Shown here one piece after another: positions 1-6,389 of a DNA stretch of 6,467 nt; the stretch's first letter is position 1; every line of letters starts with the position of its first letter. This stretch comes from Bacteroidales bacterium UBA1736. GTDB lineage: Bacteria > Bacteroidota > Bacteroidia > Bacteroidales > UBA932. Where the stretch lies: the NCBI GenBank assembly GCA_002315825.1, contig DCIC01000096.1, forward strand, positions 6,224-12,690, in the 5' to 3' direction. The notes beneath the pieces were generated by a model. The model was not told where the DNA came from. It was given only the letters and a program-made list of their open reading frames with translations, and searched no databases. Made by a program: the position numbers and the translations under genes.

Positions 1-8
1 AGGACACT

Positions 9-815
9 ATGACCAGACTACGTTATCTTCTCATTCTTGCATCATTGGCAGTTTGTTCCTGCTCGACCATTAAGGAAATTACCTATTTCCAGGACGCATT
101 GGACGGTAAAGAAGTGGCCGTCGGCAGTCCGGACAAGATACGCTTCAAACAGGACGACAAACTGGTCATCGTCGTAAAGAGCCGCGACCCGGAGCTTACC
201 AACCTGTTCAACCTCCCTTATGTGGGTCAAAGACTCGGATCATATAGCGAGTACTCGCAGGACTATTCCCAAGGAATATGCGGATACACGATCAACGATG
301 ACGGATGCATCGATTTCCCCGTCCTGGGCAAGCTCCACATCGAAGGGATGACTCGAAGCGAGGTAGAAAGCTACATAAAATCGGAGCTGATAACCAACAA
401 TCTGGTCAATGACCCGATCGTCACCTGCGAATATATGAATCTGCGGATATCTGTGATGGGCGAAGTCACCCATCCGGGAAGATACCCCATCGATCACGAT
501 TCATACACCATAGTGGACGCCCTCAGCGCCGCCGGAGACCTCGCGATATATGGAACACGAAGAAATGTCAAGGTATTCCGAACCGAAAATGGGATACAGA
601 AGACATATCACATCAACCTGAACTCCGCGCAGAGCGTTGCGTCCTCCCCTGTGTATTATCTGCAGCAGAATGACGTCATCTACGTGAGTCCAAACAAGAT
701 GCGTACACGTCAGAGCACCGTCAACGGCAACAATGTCAGGAGCACATCATTCTGGATCTCAGTGGCATCGCTGGCCGCCACCCTAGTAACCACTTTTGCA
801 GTGATTCTCAAATAA
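9..815 (+). CDS. Wza-family polysaccharide export outer-membrane lipoprotein
   Basis: This 268-residue protein likely forms the outer-membrane export channel for capsule or exopolysaccharide. The N-terminus is a lipoprotein signal: a charged start, a hydrophobic run at 6-15, then cysteines at 16 and 18. C18, preceded by V-C-S, is the likelier lipidated residue. Residues about 40-140 fit the Poly_export domain (a GSPDKIRFKQDDKL opening, then INDDGCIDFPVLGKLHIEGMT). Residues about 147-200 fit an SLBB domain (VMGEVTHPGRYPI, then YTIVDALSAAGDL). YLQQNDVIYVSPNK at 217-230 is the usual closing motif. A hydrophobic helix at 248-267 ends the protein, as in Bacteroidetes members of the family, in place of the amphipathic C-terminal helix of E. 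coli Wza. AGGA at 1-4 sits just before the ATG and supports this start. The Wzc-like gene begins 2 bp after the stop, so the two are probably co-transcribed. Family assignment is firm; the polymer exported is unknown. Confidence 0.93.
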   Translation: MTRLRYLLILASLAVCSCSTIKEITYFQDALDGKEVAVGSPDKIRFKQDDKLVIVVKSRDPELTNLFNLPYVGQRLGSYSEYSQDYSQGICGYTINDDGCIDFPVLGKLHIEGMTRSEVESYIKSELITNNLVNDPIVTCEYMNLRISVMGEVTHPGRYPIDHDSYTIVDALSAAGDLAIYGTRRNVKVFRTENGIQKTYHINLNSAQSVASSPVYYLQQNDVIYVSPNKMRTRQSTVNGNNVRSTSFWISVASLAATLVTTFAVILK

Positions 816-817
816 TT

Positions 818-982
818 ATGGATAACAATAATGTTCAACTCGTCTCTGTAGAACAGATTCAGAACACCTCGCCAGAGTTCAACTTCAAGGCATTCGTCAA
901 CAAATGCCTGAAAAACAAAATATGGTTCTTCCTATCCATCCTAGTCTGTCTTGGAGCCCGGAGTACATCTTCTGGCACATAG
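818..982 (+). pseudogene. Truncated Wzz/Wzc-type polysaccharide chain-length/tyrosine kinase gene, N-terminal fragment
   Basis: The reading frame opens 2 bp after the Wza-like stop, where a Wzz/Wzc co-polymerase gene is expected. It gives 54 residues. The first ~46 look like a genuine family N-terminus: a polar leader (MDNNNVQLVSVEQIQNTSPE), a basic patch (FVNKCLKNK, 26-34), then the start of the first membrane helix (IWFFLSILVCLG, 35-46). Full-length Bacteroidetes members usually run to several hundred residues, with a periplasmic Wzz domain, a second membrane helix and a cytoplasmic tyrosine-kinase domain. Here the sequence changes character inside the first helix and ends ARSTSSGT-stop. 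No Wzz or kinase remainder follows in any frame before the opposing transporter gene. It is therefore a broken gene or an artefactual join. As it stands it could not act in chain-length control. That it is a remnant is an inference from neighbour and residue pattern. Confidence 0.7.
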
Positions 983-1009
983 TAAGGCTGATATATATCT
1001 TGCAAAGCA

Positions 1010-1029
1010 AAAAACTGCGCGCAATTTTT
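1010..1029 (-). terminator. Possible weak intrinsic terminator for the antiporter gene
   Basis: This near-perfect palindrome has a TGCGCGCA core flanked by an A-run on one side and a T-run on the other. It lies about 50 bp downstream of the antiporter stop. Read on the minus strand, the one imperfect pair becomes a U-G wobble, giving an 8-bp stem (AAAAAUUG/CAGUUUUU) with a CGCG tetraloop and ending in a U-run. On the plus strand the same pair is a C-A mismatch, so minus-strand use fits better. The stem is AT-rich and weak. It could instead be a protein-binding palindrome or chance. Confidence 0.35.
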
Positions 1030-1079
1030 CTTCCCAAAGTACATTTTCACTGAAACGACTCCCGGAAGTTCTCTATCTT

Positions 1080-2402
1080 TCACTCGGCAGATTCCTCATC
1101 GTGAATATAGCCGTCGCCCTTGACATTCCAAAGAGAAGACACGACAAACCCGCCGGCAACCGACATCACAGCCATAAGGATAAACAGATAGCCCCATCCA
1201 AACTTATCCGAGAACCATCCCAGTCCGACACCTGTAAAGAGTACGCTCACATAACTCATCAGACCAATCAGACCGACTGCCGTGGAAGCGGCCTTCTTTG
1301 TTGCGTGATATGTAGCAACTACTCCAAGAAGTGCCTGCGGACCGTACAGGAAAAAGCCGGCAAGCGCGAGTACGACCAATATCACAACAGGACTGGCACT
1401 GTCCTGGATGAAATGCAGAGCTACCAGACACAGAGCAACGATAAACATCTCCACAGCAATTACCCTCTGAGTCCGGCTTCCGAAAAGATGGTCCGAAATC
1501 CATCCCGCGCACATCATCCCAAGACAACCTGAGAGTTCAAAAATGCCGACAGTCCAACCCGACAGAGCCTGAGACAATCCCCTGTCCTGCAGGAAAGAAG
1601 GGCCCCAGTCAAGAACGGCAAACCTTACAATATACACAAACAAATCCGTCACGGCCAGAATCCAGATAATCGGATTCCTGAACACCATCTTCTTCAGGAA
1701 GGCCTTGTATGCGGCAGGATCATCTTCCTTGTCATCGAGCTCGGTCTTGGTATTCGGAAGTTCCGGAAGACCTACAGACTTGGGAGTGTCACGAAGAGTC
1801 AGAATGATGAAAAACACACCGAACAAAGCAATCGTAGCAGGTATCCAGAAGCACAATTTCCAATTGGTGATATATCCGCAGATAGTAGCGGCAACAAAAG
1901 CACCAATACTGTGGGAAGTATTCCACACAGACATCTTGGTTGCAAGTTCATTGGATGGTATCCAATTGACCATTAATCGATTGCACGGAGCAAAACCACA
2001 TCCCTGGAAAATCTGATTGATCACATACAGCACCGTCATAATCAGCACCATCCCACCCACAAAATCGGGCGCATCCTTCGACCCGGTCAGCAAGCAGCTC
2101 AAACTGTCGCTGAATCCGAAAAGATAGTTGACAAGAACACATACGCTCAATCCCACAGTCAGATGCCACCTTGCATTTGTCCTGTCACCGATTATGCCAT
2201 TGATAAACTTGGAAACGCCATAAATGATACCTCCAATTGAGAGGACGATACCGAAACTGGTGTTAGAGATCCCAAATTCTTTTCCCAGAAGAGGGATGGC
2301 AAAGGAGAAGTTCTTCCTCACGAAATAAAAGACGGCATAGCCTATCATCGAACAGATGATAACCCTCCATTGCCAATACTTGAAACTGTGTTTTGTCTGC
2401 AT
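1080..2402 (-). CDS. Organophosphate:phosphate antiporter (GlpT/UhpT/UhpC family MFS transporter)
   Basis: This 440-residue inner-membrane protein of about 12 helices probably exchanges an organic phosphate (glycerol-3-phosphate or hexose phosphate) for inorganic phosphate. Compared from memory with E. coli GlpT, the substrate-site arginines are kept: R29 in YFVRKNF matches GlpT R45, and R260 in VYIVRFAVLDWGPSFL matches GlpT R269. H164 in SVWNTSHSIG matches GlpT H165. An MFS motif-A-like loop lies at 71-80 (IGDRTNARWH), and RDTPKSVGLP (204-213) follows helix 6. YGPQALLG, near residue 353, resembles UhpC/UhpT more than GlpT, so the substrate is left open. Length is close to the usual ~450. The start is supported by the YWQWRV lead-in to helix 1. 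The gene is monocistronic here, divergent from the 392-residue gene, and a TATATTTG box lies about 20 bp upstream of the start. A UhpC-like sensor role cannot be excluded. Confidence 0.9.
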   Translation of the reverse strand: MQTKHSFKYWQWRVIICSMIGYAVFYFVRKNFSFAIPLLGKEFGISNTSFGIVLSIGGIIYGVSKFINGIIGDRTNARWHLTVGLSVCVLVNYLFGFSDSLSCLLTGSKDAPDFVGGMVLIMTVLYVINQIFQGCGFAPCNRLMVNWIPSNELATKMSVWNTSHSIGAFVAATICGYITNWKLCFWIPATIALFGVFFIILTLRDTPKSVGLPELPNTKTELDDKEDDPAAYKAFLKKMVFRNPIIWILAVTDLFVYIVRFAVLDWGPSFLQDRGLSQALSGWTVGIFELSGCLGMMCAGWISDHLFGSRTQRVIAVEMFIVALCLVALHFIQDSASPVVILVVLALAGFFLYGPQALLGVVATYHATKKAASTAVGLIGLMSYVSVLFTGVGLGWFSDKFGWGYLFILMAVMSVAGGFVVSSLWNVKGDGYIHDEESAE

Positions 2403-2422
2403 CTATCACAAAATTCTTTTTA

Positions 2423-2430
2423 CAAATATA
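2423..2430 (-). promoter_or_regulatory. Candidate -7 box of the antiporter promoter
   Basis: On the minus strand this reads TATATTTG, an exact match to the Bacteroidetes -7 consensus TAnnTTTG. It lies 20 bp before the antiporter ATG, which implies a leader of about 14 nt. No TTTG was found at the usual -33 spacing, so the call rests on one box and on position. Confidence 0.45.
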
Positions 2431-2453
2431 AAAGTCTGTTTTGAAAGTATTAC

Positions 2454-2461
2454 TATATTTG
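2454..2461 (+). promoter_or_regulatory. Candidate -7 box of the promoter for the 392-residue gene
   Basis: TATATTTG matches the Bacteroidetes -7 consensus TAnnTTTG, 25 bp before the ATG at 2487, implying a leader of roughly 19 nt. The nearest TTTG upstream (2440-2443) is only 10 bp away, against the usual 19-21, so no proper -33 box is visible. It is the mirror image of the box at 2423-2430. Confidence 0.45.
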
Positions 2462-2486
2462 CCGCAGATAGTCTGACAAACAATCA

Positions 2487-3665
2487 ATGGACAAACTCCG
2501 GAAAATATTCAATTCACACAAGAAAGCCGACCTGATGGACATCGCTGATTTTTTCGGGCTGGAAGAAAAGCCGTCTCTCAAAAAAAACGAGATGGTCGAA
2601 TATCTTTCCGAGCAATTCGCCTCCGACCCGGTCAAATGGCTGACCAGGCTCCCAGAAAGGGATATCAAGCTCATCAAAAGACTGATAGCAGAAGGGCCGG
2701 GCAAAGCCCTGTACCTCAATTACCCGGACTACCCCACCATTGTCGAGACACTGCGCATCATCGACAATGACAACTCCGACGACAACTTCCGCAAGATATC
2801 CTTACACAAGGAATTATTCGATATCGTCTCGCCACATATCGACAGTGTCATAAGTCAGAACGAAGCAAACGGAACATACTCTCTCGAGAGAATGATTCTC
2901 GGCTACCTCAATATCTATGGAGTAATATCCGTAAGCGAATTCGTGGATCAGGTCATTGACAATTTCGACGTCAATGACCCTTCCGATATTGAACAATTGA
3001 TCACCAGGATCAGCAGCAACCCTCTGATCAGGATATATCACGACTCGATCGATGCCGAATCCTATTTCTTCAGCCCGGCGGTTCCGGATTTCAAATACAT
3101 CCTAAGCGAAAGAGACAGCTTCAAAGAAATCAAGGATTTCAAAAAATTCCAGCTCAAAGAGGCCCTTGAAGCCGGTCAATCAGCTCCGTACAATTGCTTC
3201 AGACTAAACACAGCACAAGGTGAACGGCTGATGGCGATGCTTACGAATCTGGGCTATAGCGAGGAGGAGCTCTTTGAAACTATCCACAATATCTGGATGG
3301 ATTCGCAATTCACTATGGATGACGAATCCACCGAAGAGATATTCAGCTGCGTAACGGCCCGGCAGGAGATGCTTCCCGACTTCGCGATGTACAAAAGTTG
3401 CATCGAGACCATTGCCGAATATGCCAACATCCTGCCAAAATGGTTGCTCAAGGGTCATAGCGCAGACGAGGCCGACCTTATGAAAATCAGCATCAAGGTC
3501 GATGACGATTCCGACAGTGACACAAGCGAGAACGAGCCCCTGAAAGTCAATCTCCATTATGACCTTTCCTCTCTGTGTACAGGCACAGAAAAAACCGGAC
3601 TTCAATGGATGATTTTCTTGAAGCCCGGCGACAAATCCGGAAAATCCAGAAGGATTATCAATTAA
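2487..3665 (+). CDS. Uncharacterised protein with SAP/Rho-N-like N-terminus
   Basis: I do not recognise this 392-residue protein. It is soluble, acidic and mostly helical, with no signal peptide or membrane helix. Residues about 3-45 (LMDIADFFGLEEKPSLKKNEMVEYLSEQF, read in two halves) resemble the helix-loop-helix of SAP or Rho N-terminal domains, which often bind nucleic acid. Residues about 132-200 look like a winged-helix-type block (MILGYLNIYGVISVSEFVDQV). Near 312-327, YANILPKWLLKGHSAD resembles a short motif (N..P.W.LKG.t..E) that I recall from Rho-N/SEC-C proteins, but no cysteine-rich SEC-C tail is present. An Asp/Ser-rich linker (338-350) precedes the C-terminus. An in-frame TGA just upstream and the promoter box support the start; there is no Shine-Dalgarno. 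It is divergent from the antiporter, and its last 8 bp overlap convergent gcvPB. A role in nucleic-acid binding is only a guess. Confidence 0.82.
   Translation: MDKLRKIFNSHKKADLMDIADFFGLEEKPSLKKNEMVEYLSEQFASDPVKWLTRLPERDIKLIKRLIAEGPGKALYLNYPDYPTIVETLRIIDNDNSDDNFRKISLHKELFDIVSPHIDSVISQNEANGTYSLERMILGYLNIYGVISVSEFVDQVIDNFDVNDPSDIEQLITRISSNPLIRIYHDSIDAESYFFSPAVPDFKYILSERDSFKEIKDFKKFQLKEALEAGQSAPYNCFRLNTAQGERLMAMLTNLGYSEEELFETIHNIWMDSQFTMDDESTEEIFSCVTARQEMLPDFAMYKSCIETIAEYANILPKWLLKGHSADEADLMKISIKVDDDSDSDTSENEPLKVNLHYDLSSLCTGTEKTGLQWMIFLKPGDKSGKSRRIIN
3589..3628 (-). terminator. Intrinsic terminator of the gcv operon, inside the opposing gene
   Basis: Read on the minus strand, about 30 bp past the gcvPB stop, CCGGGCTTCAA (3618-3628) pairs with TTGAAGTCCGG (3595-3605). 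This makes an 11-bp stem with one G-U wobble and a 12-nt loop, followed at once by six Ts (3589-3594). That is a textbook rho-independent terminator. On the plus strand the wobble becomes an A-C mismatch and no U-run follows, so it is directed at the gcv transcript. It sits within codons 368-381 of the convergent 392-residue gene. Confidence 0.75.
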
Positions 3666-5061
3666 GAAGTTGTTTTGAATCCGCAAACTTTACCACCGGC
3701 TGACGGGCAGCCCTTGTCTCATCAGGACGTGAGATAGGCGTATTGTGCGGAGCATTGTGCAGCAAATCGGGATCTGAGGCAGCCTCCGCTGCTATTGTTC
3801 TCATCACATCAATGAAACAATCCAGAGTCTCCTTTGATTCTGTCTCGGTAGGCTCTATCATCAAAGCCTGATGGAAGAGCAGAGGGAAATAGATTGTAGG
3901 AGCGTGAAAACCGTAATCGAGCAGCCTCTTTGCCACATCCAATGTCGTCGCCCCGCTCTTGCCTGTAGAAGATCCATCATCTACTAGTCCGTCAAAAACG
4001 AATTCGTGTTTGCAGACAGTCTGAATAGGAAGCTTATACACATCCTTCAAAGACTCTTTGATGTAGTTGGCAGAAAGAGTCGCATACTTGCCGGCGAGCT
4101 TAATGTTCTCACGTCCAAGCATCAGGATATAAGTATATGCCCTGAGGATAACGCCGAAATTGCCGTGGAAACCGGACACAAAAACGTCATCGGCAATATC
4201 GGAGAGCTTCTCACATACACCGACAGGACCGGATCCCGGGCCTCCTCCACCGTGAGGAGTGCTGAATGTCTTGTGCAGATTGAGATGCATAATGTCAAAT
4301 CCCATATCTCCGGGACGCACAACGCCCAGAAGAGGGTTCATATTGGCTCCGTCATAGTAAAGAAGACCTCCACAATCGTGCACAAGTTGCGCAATTTCCT
4401 TGATCTCACCTTCGAAAAGACCGAGGGTATTGGGATTAGTCATCATAATGCCCGCGATATCAGGCCCGAGCAAAGGCTTGAGGTCATTCACGTCCACAAG
4501 TCCGTGCTCATTGGACTTCACCTCCACAATCTCCAGACCGCAAACAGCGGCAGATGCAGGATTGGTTCCGTGTGCGCTGTCAGGGACAATGACACGGGTA
4601 CGGGCAAAATCCCCTCTGCGAAGATGGTACTCGCGCATAATCATCAGACCGGTCAATTCACCGTGTGCACCGGCGCAAGGCTTGAAGGTGAAATGCTTCA
4701 TTCCGGTGATTGCCGCAAGAGATTTGTCCATAGCTTCATAAATCTCCCGTATCCCCGGCACATTCTCCTGAAGAGGGTGAATCGCCGTGAACGCCGGCAT
4801 TGCGGCTACTTCCTCATTGATCTTGGGATTGTACTTCATCGTACAGCTTCCTAAAGGATAGAAACCGGTATCAACCCCGAAATTCATCTGACTGAGATTG
4901 GTATAGTGCCTTACGACATCCACCTCACTCACCTGAGGAAGAGCGGGAGCCGAGCCACGCTTCAATGACGCAGGTATGGGAGCCGTGGGGGCCTGAGGAA
5001 GTGAAAATCCGCTGCGTCCGCTCTTTGAAAGCTCAAATATCAGTTTATCATAATATTTCAT
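3658..5061 (-). CDS. gcvPB: Glycine dehydrogenase (decarboxylating) subunit 2, P-protein C-terminal half
   Basis: This 467-residue protein is the PLP-carrying subunit of the two-subunit P-protein. With GcvPA it decarboxylates glycine and transfers the aminomethyl group to the lipoyl arm of GcvH, in the cytoplasm. Family landmarks are all present: GSCTMKYNPK (71-80), DSAHGTNPASA (161-171), YDGANMNPLLG (236-246), and the PLP-lysine motif NLHKTFSTPH with K264 just before the glycine-rich GGGGPGSGPVGV (271-282). HAPTIYFP (386-393) and MIEPTETES (401-409) complete the set. Length fits the usual ~470-490. The ATG overlaps the gcvPA stop in an ATGA, so translation is coupled. A strong GAGGAGGA lies 6 nt upstream of the start. 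The 3' end overlaps the opposing gene by 8 bp. No catalytic residue looks lost. Confidence 0.97.
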   Translation of the reverse strand: MKYYDKLIFELSKSGRSGFSLPQAPTAPIPASLKRGSAPALPQVSEVDVVRHYTNLSQMNFGVDTGFYPLGSCTMKYNPKINEEVAAMPAFTAIHPLQENVPGIREIYEAMDKSLAAITGMKHFTFKPCAGAHGELTGLMIMREYHLRRGDFARTRVIVPDSAHGTNPASAAVCGLEIVEVKSNEHGLVDVNDLKPLLGPDIAGIMMTNPNTLGLFEGEIKEIAQLVHDCGGLLYYDGANMNPLLGVVRPGDMGFDIMHLNLHKTFSTPHGGGGPGSGPVGVCEKLSDIADDVFVSGFHGNFGVILRAYTYILMLGRENIKLAGKYATLSANYIKESLKDVYKLPIQTVCKHEFVFDGLVDDGSSTGKSGATTLDVAKRLLDYGFHAPTIYFPLLFHQALMIEPTETESKETLDCFIDVMRTIAAEAASDPDLLHNAPHNTPISRPDETRAARQPVVKFADSKQLLN

Positions 5062-6386
5062 ACCCAGTCCTCCTCAATTACTTTAACAAGAGCGTCAATC
5101 TCTTCAATACTTCTCTTCTCAGTAGCGCAGAATGAGACAAACCCATCTTCCGTAGGAAGTGCGGCGAAGAATCCTGCCTTCTCAAGTTTTGCTCTTAGAG
5201 CATCTGCGGGTCCGAGAGGCTTGAGTACAAACTCCTTAAGGAAAGGTGCATCAAATACTTTCTCAAATTTACCCGTAGCGAGAAGCCGCTCATATAGATA
5301 ATGTGACCTCTCATAACAGATGTCATTGACCCTTGCAAGTCCATCTGGTCCCATCAGAGAGACATATACCGTCACCCAAAGAGCCATCAGAGACTCATTA
5401 GAGCAAATATTGGACGTCGCCTTCTCCCTTCTGATGTGCTGCTCGCGGGCCTGTAGGGTGAGGACAAAGGCACGTTTGCCATCCTTATCGACAGTCTGGC
5501 CGACAATTCGTCCGGGAAGCTTGCGGAGACAATCATTCCTGCAGGCCATAAATCCCACATAGGGACCGCCGTAGCAAAGAGGAATTCCCAGAGGCTGTCC
5601 ATCACCGACAGCAACGTCAGCGCCCCACTCAGCGGGAGTCTTCACAACAGCAAGAGCGGAAGGATCACAATACTCGACCATCATACCCTTTGCTGCGTGG
5701 ATTGCATCAGCAAATCCTTCGTGATTCTCTATAATTCCGAAACGGTTGACACTTGGGACAAGAGCCCCCGCAAAATCATCATCTATCGCCGCCTTGAGAC
5801 CCTCGAGAGAAGTTTGACCATTCTCAGAGGGAATCACTACGATATTGGTCCCATAATACTTTGCATAAGTCTTTATGACCTTCATCACGTGAGGAAGAAC
5901 CGTAGAAGAGACAAGTACAGTATGTTTCTTCCTGGCACTTGCCACACACATCCTCACTGCCTCAGCTGCGGCGGTAGGCCCGTCATACATAGAAGCATTG
6001 GAGACATCCATACCGGTCAATTCGCAGATAATGCTCTGATACTCGAAGATATATCTAAGAGTACCTTGAGAAATCTCACACTGATAAGGGGTGTAAGCAG
6101 TCAGAAACTCCGAACGTGAGGTAATATAAGAAATCACTGAAGGAGTATAATGGTCATAAGCACCCTGCCCCACGAAAACCTTGAGTCTGGGATTGTCCTC
6201 AGCGAGCTTTTCAAACCACTCACGAACTTCCTGCTCGGTCTTCGCCAGGGGAAGATCATATTCACCTTTATATATGAAGTCCTGCGGAACGTCAGAATAC
6301 AAGTCATCCAGAGACCCTGCTCCGATACGCTCCAGCATTTGCTTCACATCCTCCCCTGTATGGGGAAAATACTGGAATGATGCCAT
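5058..6386 (-). CDS. gcvPA: Glycine dehydrogenase (decarboxylating) subunit 1, P-protein N-terminal half
   Basis: This 442-residue protein corresponds to the N-terminal, catalytically degenerate half of the fused GcvP and pairs with GcvPB to form the glycine-decarboxylating P-protein. It opens with FQYFPHTGEDVKQML, typical for the subunit, which supports the ATG even though no Shine-Dalgarno is visible. Family motifs are in order: GAYDHYTP (75-82), YTPYQCEISQGTLRYIFEYQ (98-117), NASMYDGPTAAAEA (130-143), GDGQPLGIPLCYGGPYVGF (261-279), PGRIVGQTVD (291-300) and LQAREQHIRREKATSNIC (311-328). Length matches the usual ~445. It starts 3 bp after the gcvH stop and overlaps gcvPB by 4 bp, so the three genes form one tight operon. 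The promoter is outside the window. Confidence 0.97.
   Translation of the reverse strand: MASFQYFPHTGEDVKQMLERIGAGSLDDLYSDVPQDFIYKGEYDLPLAKTEQEVREWFEKLAEDNPRLKVFVGQGAYDHYTPSVISYITSRSEFLTAYTPYQCEISQGTLRYIFEYQSIICELTGMDVSNASMYDGPTAAAEAVRMCVASARKKHTVLVSSTVLPHVMKVIKTYAKYYGTNIVVIPSENGQTSLEGLKAAIDDDFAGALVPSVNRFGIIENHEGFADAIHAAKGMMVEYCDPSALAVVKTPAEWGADVAVGDGQPLGIPLCYGGPYVGFMACRNDCLRKLPGRIVGQTVDKDGKRAFVLTLQAREQHIRREKATSNICSNESLMALWVTVYVSLMGPDGLARVNDICYERSHYLYERLLATGKFEKVFDAPFLKEFVLKPLGPADALRAKLEKAGFFAALPTEDGFVSFCATEKRSIEEIDALVKVIEEDWV
5068..5075 (-). promoter_or_regulatory. Shine-Dalgarno sequence for gcvPB inside the gcvPA end
   Basis: On the minus strand this is GAGGAGGA, 6 nt before the gcvPB ATG. 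It is a strong ribosome binding site by general bacterial standards and fixes that start, while the other starts in this window mostly lack one. It also encodes part of the GcvPA tail (EEDWV), so part of the match may be coding coincidence. Confidence 0.5.
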
Positions 6387-6389
6387 CGT

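Noticed and set aside
859..1083. Minus-strand open frame of 74 codons across the Wzc-like fragment and the gap
   Set aside because: It spans the junction between two unrelated sequence segments, is antisense to the Wzc-like N-terminus, and has no recognisable domain.
951..1532. Plus-strand open frame of 193 codons
   Set aside because: Most of it is antisense to the well-supported antiporter gene, and its composition (many K, H, Q, S; no domain) is typical of a shadow frame.
2440..2461. TTTG at 2440-2443 as the -33 box paired with TATATTTG at 2454-2461
   Set aside because: The spacer is 10 bp, about half the 19-21 expected for Bacteroidetes promoters.
3698..3712. Small hairpin GGCTG-ACGGG-CAGCC as a plus-strand terminator for the 392-residue gene
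   Set aside because: The stem is only 5 bp, no T-run follows, and it lies inside gcvPB coding sequence, so chance is the better explanation.
4006..4854. Plus-strand open frame of 282 codons antisense to gcvPB
   Set aside because: It is long, but it lies entirely opposite conserved gcvPB codons and shows no family resemblance. The length is explained by codon bias on the opposite strand.
5697..6119. Plus-strand open frame of 140 codons antisense to gcvPA
   Set aside because: It is fully inside gcvPA with no domain, promoter box or ribosome binding site; treated as a shadow.
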